From Planctomycetaceae bacterium (GTDB lineage: Bacteria; Planctomycetota; Planctomycetia; Planctomycetales; Planctomycetaceae): a stretch of DNA of 64,000 nucleotides. Location of the stretch: contig JACKHO010000003.1 in the NCBI GenBank assembly GCA_020638955.1, positions 620,001 to 684,000 on the forward strand, in the 5' to 3' direction. The notes beneath the pieces are model-generated. The model made no database searches. It was not told the DNA's origin and saw only the letters and a program-made list of their open reading frames with translations. The stretch's first letter is position 1; the number at the start of each line of letters is the position of its first letter. A program made the position numbers and the translations under genes. Below are positions 1 through 9,000 of the stretch, in pieces.

Positions 1-2
1 GA

Positions 3-704
3 TGGCTGGTCTTGCGTGGAGAATGGACTCCCGAGCTGGTCATTCCCCAACGCGCCGAGCTGCAGGTAGAGGCACCAACTGCAAAGGGAAAGCAGACGTC
101 CTGGGACGGCGTGGAAATGCCGTTGTTCGAAAAGTTGCGAGAATTGCGTTCCACGTTCGCGTCAGAGCGTGGTGTTCCGCCCTACGTCATTTTCAGCGAC
201 GCCACACTTCGCGACCTGGCTCGCAAACGTCCCACAACACCAGACGCCATCCTCGCTGTGTATGGTGTCGGCCAAAAGAAACGGGATGACTTCGGCACCG
301 AGTTTCTGGAAGTCATTGACAACTACTGCCGCGAACACCAGGTTGAGTCCAACGTCGACAACTCGAACAAGCCCGCAGACCCGCCTGATGAACAACCACG
401 TGTGAACCGCTCAGCACTCACGGCCTTTCCACTGTTCGCCGCAGGAAAGTCCCTCGCCGAAGTCGCCCAGACCATCGGCCGCGCCCACTCCACCACCTGC
501 GGATATCTTGCCGAATACTTGAGAGAGAAGGACATCACCGATCCCACTCCCTGGGTCGATGCCCCCACCGCCGCCAGAATCCGGCAGGCTATCGAACACG
601 TCGGCGCCAATGGGCTAAAGCCGATCTTCGAGCATCTAAATGGAGAAGTGGACTACGACAGCATCCGAATCGTGGTCCAGTGCTGGCTGAATGGGAAGTC
701 TTAG
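3..704 (+). CDS. recQ: RecQ-type ATP-dependent DNA helicase, C-terminal fragment
   Basis: The frame is open from the window edge, so the gene starts upstream; about 233 C-terminal residues are visible. Helicase motifs are not in view. An HRDC domain (DNA-binding accessory domain of RecQ helicases) covers about residues 30-110 of the visible part, with FEKLRELRSTFASERGVP and ILAVYGVGQKKRDDFG as its landmarks. It is followed by a charged linker and a helix-turn-helix-like region (LFAAGKSLAEVAQTIGRAHS) typical of the extreme C-terminus of many bacterial RecQ proteins. RecQ unwinds recombination and replication intermediates. The first in-frame start-like codon (TTG at 12) is internal and should not be taken as the start. 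The HRDC call is firm; RecQ rather than another HRDC protein follows from the HRDC plus C-terminal HTH order. Confidence 0.85.
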   Translation, partial: WLVLRGEWTPELVIPQRAELQVEAPTAKGKQTSWDGVEMPLFEKLRELRSTFASERGVPPYVIFSDATLRDLARKRPTTPDAILAVYGVGQKKRDDFGTEFLEVIDNYCREHQVESNVDNSNKPADPPDEQPRVNRSALTAFPLFAAGKSLAEVAQTIGRAHSTTCGYLAEYLREKDITDPTPWVDAPTAARIRQAIEHVGANGLKPIFEHLNGEVDYDSIRIVVQCWLNGKS

Positions 705-823
705 ATTGCTGTCGATGCGAATACGGGATTCTATCTCGACTCCGAATAGTGACCAAGTTCACGCGAGACGCTCGATAAGGACGTCATAGACGATGCCGCG
801 ACTCGATCGTGTGCAACGCATGG

Positions 824-1873
824 TTACCCGCCTTCTCCGAGTTCGGCTACGCGAGTCAAAATAAAGTCGGCAACCTGTTGTGCTGTGAATGATTCGGCAT
901 CTATGTAACCGTCAATGGAAAAGACGCCATCAACTTTCGTGTCATCGAATCGAACAAACATTACACGTTCGTCATCCTTTGATTTGATGACATCCCGCAC
1001 GGCACGCCATTCAAGTCCACACCACTGCTTATGAGCGTATTCTGCGCAAAGGAATACCACGATCAAATCGCTTTGCTCGCGATAAATTCTCTGCAACAGA
1101 GTGTCACAGTTGGGCCTGGCAAGTTGCGCCTGATAGTCGTGGTCGTAAAAGACGGAGTCAGTTCCAAGTGGATCGCGCAATGCGTCAACAACTCGGGAAA
1201 CGTAACGTCGCTTTTCTCCAGGAAATGAAAAAGCAACCTTAAATCGCAGATCTTTCAACTTTCGTGTAGATCGATCAACCTTGCCCACCGATTGATCATT
1301 GGCGAGTCGTTCCAAAGCCAACAACGAAAGCGTAAACGGGTCAGGCTCAATTCTGCAAGCATGCTCTCGACCTGGGTTACTGAGGGACAAGTGGTAAAGG
1401 AGAAAATTCAACCACATCGCCAACGGGTTGTCGTTCAACACGGCCGTTGGTTTCGCGGATGGATTTCTTTCTTTTTCGGTGGCCTGCAGTTCCGACACGA
1501 CACGTGAGCCGATATTCCAAGCATCATCTCCGCTGAAGAGACTTCCCGCTCGACATGCCATGCGGACAAAGAGTTTGCACGCGTCTCCTTCGATGACGCC
1601 GAATAGTGAAAGTACGGAGCCCCGCATTCCCCATTGAAAATCGCTGTCTTCCAAATCAGACACAAGTTGGTCTATGTCGCCTTTGCCCTCAATCGCACCA
1701 TAGTATTGCCACAGCATGATCGCGTGATTTTGAGGAGCGAATCGCCGGTCAATATTCGTACCTTCTTGCGTGATGTGAAATGTGTGGAACTGGATGTTAT
1801 GGAATTTGGACGCCTCGGTCTCGAACATTTCGATCAGACGTTGTATTTCGGCGGATTTGCTAGATAGTGACAT
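824..1873 (-). CDS. TIR-domain protein with uncharacterised N-terminal domain
   Basis: 349 residues. The C-terminal part (about 211-345) reads as a TIR domain: first strand and loop FKVAFSFPGEKRRYV (compare SFxGEDxR of TIR proteins), then LIVVFLCAEYAHKQWCGLEW, where Glu288 sits at the place of the catalytic glutamate of NAD-cleaving TIR domains (WCxxE). The N-terminal ~200 residues are soluble, probably helical, and match no family I recognise. Bacterial TIR proteins often act in antiphage defence as NADases or signal producers, usually beside a sensor gene. No sensor, cyclase, Sir2-like or other defence gene is adjacent here, so the N-terminal part may itself be the sensor. The start codon is ATG at 1873. 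The TIR call is good; the role is inference. Confidence 0.85.
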   Translation of the reverse strand: MSLSSKSAEIQRLIEMFETEASKFHNIQFHTFHITQEGTNIDRRFAPQNHAIMLWQYYGAIEGKGDIDQLVSDLEDSDFQWGMRGSVLSLFGVIEGDACKLFVRMACRAGSLFSGDDAWNIGSRVVSELQATEKERNPSAKPTAVLNDNPLAMWLNFLLYHLSLSNPGREHACRIEPDPFTLSLLALERLANDQSVGKVDRSTRKLKDLRFKVAFSFPGEKRRYVSRVVDALRDPLGTDSVFYDHDYQAQLARPNCDTLLQRIYREQSDLIVVFLCAEYAHKQWCGLEWRAVRDVIKSKDDERVMFVRFDDTKVDGVFSIDGYIDAESFTAQQVADFILTRVAELGEGG

Positions 1874-2073
1874 GGCGGAACTACACCTCGTACCGACTAC
1901 GTAATCGTTAGGCGAAAGGATCTTGGGTGAAGCAAGTCGTGGCTTTCAATAAAGATCGAGGGATCGCGCAGGTGTTTACAGCAAGAATACCGGGGAGTGT
2001 CACTTATGGCTACCACATCGGCAGACGCTGGCCAAACTCACTTGTGAAGGGGGAGTCGCCGCCCCTCAAACGC

Positions 2074-2463
2074 CTACCGATCAGGCGGAATCCTGTGATG
2101 CGTGTACGTCAACCAGAGGGATTTGAGGAAGTCGTCGTTCAGGAGCAGAATTGAGCCGCGGGTGATGAGGTCGAAGTCGTCGGAGACGCAGGACGCAATT
2201 TCATGGTGGCCGGTGGCATCGCTCATGGTCATGAAGGATGCCTCTCGAATGGCGTCGACGAGGAACTCGGAGTCAAGCGACGGTTCCAGATTCCACCAGC
2301 CCGACTCGATTTGTTCACGACAGCGCAGCCACTCTTTTTCAAATTCGCGGTCGGTGTCGCGGCGGTCCAGGCAATCGTCATGGTTCAGCAACGTCATGTG
2401 CTCGCGGGGGAGCAGTAGACCGCTGTCAAGTTGTTCCAGAATGAGATGTGGCGGCGGAAGCAT
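2074..2463 (-). CDS. Hypothetical protein, 129 residues
   Basis: A small acidic protein starting 27 bases after the end of the YHYH gene on the same strand, so probably co-transcribed with it. It has no signal peptide or membrane segment. The composition is protein-like (scattered W, D, E, L; for example REQIESGWWNLEPSLDSEFLV and DDFDLITRGSILLL). I do not recognise a family. An overlapping plus-strand frame of similar length is rich in Ser and Arg and looks like a shadow. ATG start at 2463. Existence is likely; function unknown. Confidence 0.6.
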   Translation of the reverse strand: MLPPPHLILEQLDSGLLLPREHMTLLNHDDCLDRRDTDREFEKEWLRCREQIESGWWNLEPSLDSEFLVDAIREASFMTMSDATGHHEIASCVSDDFDLITRGSILLLNDDFLKSLWLTYTHHRIPPDR

Positions 2464-2490
2464 TTGCTGAGTGTTTTGCCGGATGAGTGC

Positions 2491-3495
2491 TTACCGTGGT
2501 GGTGGCCCACCAAATGGTGGACGTCCCTGAGGTGGGCCGGGTGGACGACCACCGCCCCCGGGGGGCCCCATTTGGAAACTGTCATCGGGTGTGCCGCGAA
2601 AACTTCGAGGAACCGTAGGCCAGTGCTGTGTGAGGAAGTAGGCGTAGGTCCCCTCCGGAAACTCCGGTGTCACGCACGCCCGTCCGTTGCACTCGTCGAG
2701 ATCGCCTAATCCTTCGACGTATTCGTAGTCGTTGACAAACGTGCCGTCATAGGTGCCGCCTGGCCCAGTGCGTCCTGCCGGTCGATTCCCTTTCTTCAGC
2801 CGGAAGCTCGGTTGGAGTTCGACGACTTCGGATGTGGCATTCTGTGGATCAGAGAAACCGTACATGGCGTAAATGGGGAATCCGTCGGCTGCCCAACCGA
2901 CAAGTGGCGAATGTTTGTCGGCTTCGACATTGAGCGTCTGCAATAGTCCGGTCGGGAGTCCGTGGTAGTGGTACTTGCCCGTCGGCTGGACGTGGGCGTA
3001 GTTGGTGTCGAGTCCGAGTGGGACTGCGCCACCGAGGGCTTCGTACTGCCAGCCGCTTTGATAATCACCCATCCAGAATTCGGCGGCACCGGGATCAAAC
3101 AGCACACCGTTCACCGCCACGCCAAAGTTGAGTCCCAGTCGAATGGGTGTTGCGGTGCGACTTTGCTGTGGTTCGCGCGGGACCCGGAACGTCGTCACCA
3201 GTTGTTCGATGGAATGAGGATTCCCCCGGTTTGGAAACTGCCCGACCTTGTGTTCCGGGATGCTGTTGACGCGAATGATGCGGTACGCTCCTTGTTCGGT
3301 CGTCGTCGCTTGATTCGGCACAGGTAATGTCTGATTCGCCGGGACGAGTTCCAGTTCCTGACGCTGATTCGCCGTGTGTCGACGTCTCGGCGGTGGCTGT
3401 GCGATGGTCACGGCCGCCCAGGTCAGGCCAAGAATCGTCACAATCAGTGCAAACCATTTAAATGGTGCAGCGGGTTGCGGCTTGTTCACGGTCAT
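2491..3495 (-). CDS. YHYH domain-containing exported protein
   Basis: About 334 residues. An N-terminal hydrophobic segment (FKWFALIVTILGLTWAAVTIA) acts as signal peptide or anchor, followed by a proline/arginine/glutamine-rich stretch. The central part holds the YHYH signature (GKYHYHGLPTGLL) with GVAVNGVLFDPGAAEFW before it and LVGWAADGFPIYAMYG after it, the layout of the bacterial YHYH family. The C-terminus is Gly/Pro-rich and low complexity. YHYH proteins are secreted or surface proteins of unclear biochemical role, possibly metal binding through the histidines (inference). A GTG 12 bases upstream (3507) is an alternative start; the ATG at 3495 follows a purine-rich GAGAGAG. Confidence 0.8.
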   Translation of the reverse strand: MTVNKPQPAAPFKWFALIVTILGLTWAAVTIAQPPPRRRHTANQRQELELVPANQTLPVPNQATTTEQGAYRIIRVNSIPEHKVGQFPNRGNPHSIEQLVTTFRVPREPQQSRTATPIRLGLNFGVAVNGVLFDPGAAEFWMGDYQSGWQYEALGGAVPLGLDTNYAHVQPTGKYHYHGLPTGLLQTLNVEADKHSPLVGWAADGFPIYAMYGFSDPQNATSEVVELQPSFRLKKGNRPAGRTGPGGTYDGTFVNDYEYVEGLGDLDECNGRACVTPEFPEGTYAYFLTQHWPTVPRSFRGTPDDSFQMGPPGGGGRPPGPPQGRPPFGGPPPR

Positions 3496-3641
3496 CTCTC
3501 TCATCACAGTGTTCGAAACGTCATAAAACGATTCATCTCGGAATGTTCAATGACAATACGACCTAAACGGCGGTGATGACGGGAATTCAACTCTGCGGGA
3601 CGTCTTTTCTGCATCAATGACAGGAAAGCAACCCCTCGTTG

Positions 3642-4631
3642 TTACAGCATGTTCGAGGCATAGAAATTCTGCATGGCGAAATACATCAACGCTGCGGTGC
3701 CGACGCTGGTGGCGAGGACCACGAAACCAATGCGTCGGGTTCGTTTGATTTGCCACCACATGAGCAGGCCGGTCAACGACCAGGTGACCATTGCAATGGC
3801 CATGGCATCGACAAACAGCGACCAGTACATGCGGCCGTTCCAGGTTGGCGGTTGACCATGACTGGTATGAAGTCGGAGGAAGAATCCCCGCAGCGGCATG
3901 TCGGGAGAGCCATCATATTTGAAGATGTCGACGTGACCATCCTTCAACACGTACGTAACGCGCGCCGGTTCACCATCGATGCTGACCAGAAAATTCAGCT
4001 TTGTCCAACCGAATGGTTTCGGAGCGCCGTGTACTTCGATGCCCGAGTCTTTGAATATCGACGCCGCAGCCTCCTGAGCTGTGTCTTGAGGATTGGGGTT
4101 CAATTCGATGTTGCGGGTATCGGAGAGGAGTCGATCGGGTCGGAAGTCTTCTGGCGGAATGGTTGCGATTTCGGTGTCGTTCGTGACGGGATTGATATGC
4201 ACAACTTTCTTCTCATCTCCCTGCTGAACTTCAAACATCAGGTTGTTTGTGAACTCGGGCTCTGATCCCGTCAATACCTCGATTTGAGCCTCTGGATTCG
4301 CCGACCGCAGAGCTTCGATGACCTGTGTTGCTAATTCGCCGGCGGCGGGAAATTCTGTCATTGACGTCGCGCGAACGACGTCGACCGGCACTGGTTGAAA
4401 TTGAACGCGTGGAAAGAGTGACTGATGGTTAAACATCGCTCCGGTCACTCCATATAGGACGACCCAGGGGAGAAGAAACAGCCCGGCGTAGAGATGCGTA
4501 CGACGCGCGAGCATGAGCAGCCACGACGTTAGTTTCCAACGTTGCCGCGCAACAGGCGTTGTTGTGTCGTCGGTATTCGAATCTGTGGCAGATTCGGGTT
4601 CGTCATTCGTGGGCTGTTCAACATTCATCAT
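3642..4631 (-). CDS. PepSY-associated transmembrane protein
   Basis: 329 residues. After a Thr/Asp-rich cytoplasmic tail comes a first membrane helix preceded by an amphipathic RRTHLYAGLFLLPWVVLYGVTG, the usual N-terminal helix of PepSY_TM proteins. A periplasmic portion (about 80-250) with PepSY-like features follows, then FFLRLHTSHG, two closely spaced helices (MYWSLFVDAMAIAMVTWSLTGLLMWW, then a short loop and VVLATSVGTAALMYFAM). These proteins are often linked to iron uptake or periplasmic redox. ATG at 4631 (or 4628) has GGAG just upstream. It starts 33 bases after the DapA-family gene ends and is probably in the same transcript. The exact substrate cannot be told. Confidence 0.82.
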   Translation of the reverse strand: MMNVEQPTNDEPESATDSNTDDTTTPVARQRWKLTSWLLMLARRTHLYAGLFLLPWVVLYGVTGAMFNHQSLFPRVQFQPVPVDVVRATSMTEFPAAGELATQVIEALRSANPEAQIEVLTGSEPEFTNNLMFEVQQGDEKKVVHINPVTNDTEIATIPPEDFRPDRLLSDTRNIELNPNPQDTAQEAAASIFKDSGIEVHGAPKPFGWTKLNFLVSIDGEPARVTYVLKDGHVDIFKYDGSPDMPLRGFFLRLHTSHGQPPTWNGRMYWSLFVDAMAIAMVTWSLTGLLMWWQIKRTRRIGFVVLATSVGTAALMYFAMQNFYASNML

Positions 4632-4664
4632 TTCGCTCCTGTCACCACATTGCCGCTGCTGACG

Positions 4665-5579
4665 TCAGCAGACGTCTTCCAGTTTCAATTTGAACACAGC
4701 CAGCCACGCTTCTACGCGGGCACGTTCGGGCGCTTTGAAAACGTCAAAAGGGGCCGCCAGCAGGCCGGAGCAAATGTCGGTCAGGTCGAGTGCGCACTTG
4801 AGCCCTTTGAGGTATGATGATCCATACTTGCCAAAGGAATAGAGTTGTTGCAGGGCGACTACGACTTCCTGAAGTTCAGCAACACGAGCGGTATCGCCCG
4901 ACTGAATCGCGGCGAATAAACCGGTGAACAGTTTGGGGCACAGGTTCGCTCCCCCGGTGACGCCACCCACCGCCCCGAGTCGCATGGCGTCGATTAGTAA
5001 CGCTTCGGGTCCCATCATGATGGGCCATCCTGGGCGTTTCTCTCTTGCCAGTTCAATTGCCTGGGCGAAGTACTCCAGGTCGCCTGAGCTGTCCTTGAGG
5101 CCGACGATGTTTTCATGATCGATGAGTGTCGCGAGGGAGGGCTGTTCAATGACAATCCGGACGCAGCTCGGCATGTTGTAGAGCAACAGCGGGAGAGGGA
5201 GCGCGTCGGCCAGTTCATGAAACCAGTGCTGAAGTTCCGTTTGTCCTGCAGGGAAGTAGAACGGCGGAGCGGCAACCACGGCACTCGCTCCGGCATCTGC
5301 TGCTGCCTGGGCGAGGTCGATGGCATCGACCAGGGATGTATCAGTGATGCCGACGTACAGCGGTACCTTATTCTCCAGCAGTTGGCTGGTGGCCGTAATG
5401 AGTTCCCGCTGCAACCGAGCACTCAAGCTCGGGCCCTCGCCTGTGGTTCCGAGAATGAATAGCCCATCAACTGCCGCGTCAAGCTGGTTACCAATCAGCC
5501 TTTCGAGTCCGGCATGATCCAGTGCATCGCGACTGGCGAGCGGTGTAACTAGTGGCGGCACAATCCCCTTGATGTCCAT
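4665..5579 (-). CDS. Dihydrodipicolinate synthase / N-acetylneuraminate lyase family protein
   Basis: 304 residues from ATG 5579, the normal length of this class I aldolase family, a cytoplasmic TIM barrel. Visible signatures: GTTGEG at residues 44-49 (carboxylate-binding loop), Tyr134 in LLLYNMPS, and the Schiff-base lysine Lys162 in NIVGLKDSSGD. Family members condense or cleave pyruvate-containing substrates; the extended open frame upstream (to 5729) lacks family similarity. AAGGAG lies 5 bases before ATG 5579; a second ATG three bases upstream (5582) is too close to it. It is not next to lysine genes, so a catabolic lyase role is as likely as DapA itself; I leave the symbol blank. Confidence 0.88.
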   Translation of the reverse strand: MDIKGIVPPLVTPLASRDALDHAGLERLIGNQLDAAVDGLFILGTTGEGPSLSARLQRELITATSQLLENKVPLYVGITDTSLVDAIDLAQAAADAGASAVVAAPPFYFPAGQTELQHWFHELADALPLPLLLYNMPSCVRIVIEQPSLATLIDHENIVGLKDSSGDLEYFAQAIELAREKRPGWPIMMGPEALLIDAMRLGAVGGVTGGANLCPKLFTGLFAAIQSGDTARVAELQEVVVALQQLYSFGKYGSSYLKGLKCALDLTDICSGLLAAPFDVFKAPERARVEAWLAVFKLKLEDVC

Positions 5580-5582
5580 CAT

Positions 5583-6035
5583 TTCTCCTTTGGCGTCAGG
5601 TGCATACGCCGATGATGCGGGCGTGGGACATATTGGGACAACATTCCCGGGAACATGCAAACGACTTGGCCTGTAAGTCCACTGTAGGGAGCGGGTTTCG
5701 CCCATTGGCGAGATGCGAAACTGTGACAATCGTTCCGATCAGCCATTTCGGGAGGGATTTAGTGAAAGAGATTGCAGGAAAACATTGCTTTTGATGTTCA
5801 TGACTGGGTATACCCGAAGGGTAAGGATATGTGGTCCTCTGCGCGCCTACGTGCACAGAGGTTCATCCCGTTGTGCCGAATATGCTGGATTTACGTGAAT
5901 ATGTACGTAGACTGGCATGGATCGGCGGGACCTGGAATATCGTGAATTCAGACATTTGTGACGCTCGCTGCGCCTACGGTTCAGCGAGTTTGTTACCGGC
6001 CTACTCGGGCCTTCAAGTTCCTGGAGAGAACCTAC
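5583..6035. other. Divergent intergenic region (453 bp)
   Basis: Between the minus-strand DapA-family gene and the plus-strand giant surface protein. No convincing gene or tRNA. It holds a perfect 10-bp palindrome GGGTATACCC (5806-5815) and a possible 6-bp hairpin CCTCTG/CAGAGG a little downstream. It must carry at least one promoter for the surface-protein gene, but I cannot place the hexamers with confidence. Confidence 0.5.
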
Positions 6036-9000
6036 ATGTTCGGTCTATTTGCTTCGCTGTCACCGCGCCGTCGACGTGTTGCACCCGGTTTCGGAATTGC
6101 CAAGAGTGTATTGGAGTCTCTGGAAGACCGTGTTTTGCTCAGCGGTGCGGGTGCTGACAACACCGTCGTGGATGACTTGGTCGTTGACCATGATCACGAC
6201 CATGGTGAGGAAGACCACTACCCCTACATTGAGGACTTCTCAGACGTTGCACCCGAATTCCTCACGTCGGAAATGCTGTTTCCAGCGGAAACGACGTTTC
6301 AATTGCACAGCAAGCCCGATTCGAATTTTACGATCTATCTCGATTTCGACGGGTTCGTAACGAATGGAGTTTGGAACACGAATCCGAACGATCCCCAACT
6401 CACCCACTTGGGCTACGACACTGACGGTGACCTCACCAGTTTCAGCCAACAGGAACTCTCCAACATCCAGCGAATTTGGGAAATGGTCGCTGAAGATTTT
6501 GCTCCTTTTGACATCAACGTAACGACCGAAGAACCTCCCGTTTCCGACCTCATCAATTCCGGGGCAGGTGACACGCGTTGGGGTTCCCGTGCTGTCATGA
6601 CCATTAACAACAATGGTGCGTGCACAGGATGTGGTGGTGTGGCCCTGGTTGGCTCCTTCGATGCAGGATTCGATGACCCTGCTTACGTCTTCAATGGAAC
6701 TCGAAGCAATGGAGGCATATTCGCTCTGGCGGAGACGATCAGCCACGAAGTGGGCCACAACCTGGGTCTCGGACATGACGGTGAAGGTTCGTTGACATAT
6801 TACTCGGGTCACGGAACTGGCCCGGAAGGGTGGGGGCCCATTATGGGCGCCCCCTTCAGCAAGACGACAACACACTGGTCAGATGGAAATTATTTCAATT
6901 CCACGAATAACCAGGACGATTTGACCGTCATTACCACAACCAATGGTCTTGGTTATCGACAGGACGATTACGGCAATACGCGCGGTGCGGCGACCGCAAT
7001 GGTTCCGGTCAATGGAACTCAGCTCGATTTCGATGGAGTTATCGAGCAAAACTCGGACGTTGACTACATTCGCTTTGACGCGGGTAATGGCTCCGTCTCG
7101 TTCAACATCACAACGTTCTCTGAGCGTCCCAACCTGAACGTATTTGCTGCCCTGTACGACTCAAGTGGCACGCTCGTGACGTTCGTCAATCCCAAGAACG
7201 ATCCCGGCGCCATTCTCACGGCCTCGGTTACCACCGGGACCTACTACCTGCGCATCGAAGGCGTTGGCAGCGACGACGTTTACAACTCCACGTCCGACGC
7301 GGTCGTGGCGCCCACTCCTCAACCGTATAACCAGAATCCCCCGCTGGGATTCTCTGACTACGGCAGTCTTGGTTTTTACTTTGTGACTGGTAGCGTCCCT
7401 GCTGCAACTGCGGACTACGGAGACGCCCCCGACTCTTATTCGACAACCGATGCTGCTGGAGGCCCAAGTCACCTCGGCACGGGACCAATCCTCGGGGCAG
7501 TACGTGATACCGAGTCGGACGCGAATCCTGGACCGAACGCCAACGGCGACGACAATTCCGGAATTGATGACGAAGATGGAGTCCAGTTCCTCAACATTAT
7601 TGTGCCAGGCGGTACTGCGAAAATCCGTGTGACATCAGTCACGGGCGGTATTCTCGATGGCTGGATTGACTTTGATGGAAGCGGCACGTTTGATCCCACA
7701 GAACAGGTCATTCTTGACTTCGATCTGCCCGTCGGTGTAACCGACTTCGACATTCCTGTTCCGCAAACTGCCGCAATTGGAACGACCTACGCTCGCTTCC
7801 GTATTGCCGCCACTGCCTTCGATGTGGACAGCCCGGTTGGCAGCGTCAACAACGGAGAAGTGGAAGATTACAAAATTACTGTGAAGCCACGTCAGGTCAT
7901 TAACGAAGTTCTCTTCAACACGCCCGGCGACAATACGGGGAAAGAGTACATCGAACTTCGCAGCGCTCCTGGTACGCTCATTGACAATGGTACCTACCTC
8001 GTCGTTGTTGAAGGAGACGGCAATGGTGGCACCATCGACATGGTGTACAATCTGAGCGGCCTGCAGTATGGGGCCAATGGTTATCTTGTCCTGCTGCAGA
8101 AGGACAGCCCCTACGCGTCGCTCGTCGATCCCGACTCAACCGTCGTGACGTCGACGCAAGTCGGCTGGAGAGATTTCGGTGCTCGCGTTTTCATCAACGG
8201 ATTCAGCGAGAATAACCTCGAAAACGGTTCACAGACGTACTTCCTCATCAATGCGCCAGCGCGGCCATTGTTGGGGGGCGATATCGATGCTGATAACAAC
8301 GGTACACCGGACGGCTCGATTTACGGCGTTTGGGACATTCTCGATTCCGTCGGCTTCATCGACTCCAACGTGGGTGATCAGGCGTATGGTGCCATCAACT
8401 TCCGCACGAACGGTGGCGGTTTAACGCCAACGGGCTCTGTCTCGGTCGATTCCGGAGCCGCGGAACTGGGTTACATTGGGCGCAATCTCATTTCAGAAGG
8501 TCCAGCCGCTGCGGGTTGGGTGGGAGGCGTTATTTCCGGTGGGGCCGCCCCGATTTGGGCATTGTCATCGGCAACTCCCAACACCTTCAACGGACGACCG
8601 CTCGATCACATTGGCTCATTGAACTTCGACCAATTGGACTTTGGTGATTTGCCCGACAGCTACAACACCGCCAAGGTGAATAATGGTGCCTCGCACGGAG
8701 TGGGTGGACCAATTCTCGGTACGGTGAAGGATGTGGAATCGGACGGTTTGCCGACAGCCAACGCAGACGGCGACGACAACCTGAGCAGCGACGACGAAGA
8801 TGGTGTGCTCATTCCCGCTCTGAAGGAAGGCACAGCTGGTGTCGTTTCGGTGACCATCAATAACGTCACGGCCGGGGCATTCGTCTACGGATGGTTCGAC
8901 TGGAATGCCAACGGAAGTTTTGCCGACGCAGGCGAGGCCGTCATCGCTCAGAGCGTCGCAGCCAACGGTGCCGTGACCTTCAATGTCACGGCCCCCATTG

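Noticed and set aside
2102..2470. Plus-strand 122-residue frame opposite the 2074-2463 gene
   Set aside because: Ser/Arg-rich shadow; the minus-strand frame has better composition and follows the YHYH gene closely.
5806..5815. GGGTATACCC palindrome upstream of the giant protein
   Set aside because: Only 10 bp and no regulator nearby with matching specificity; recorded in the intergenic entry but not called as an operator.
6240..6875. Minus-strand 211-residue frame inside the giant protease gene
   Set aside because: Antisense to a metalloprotease domain with clear motifs; no independent signals.
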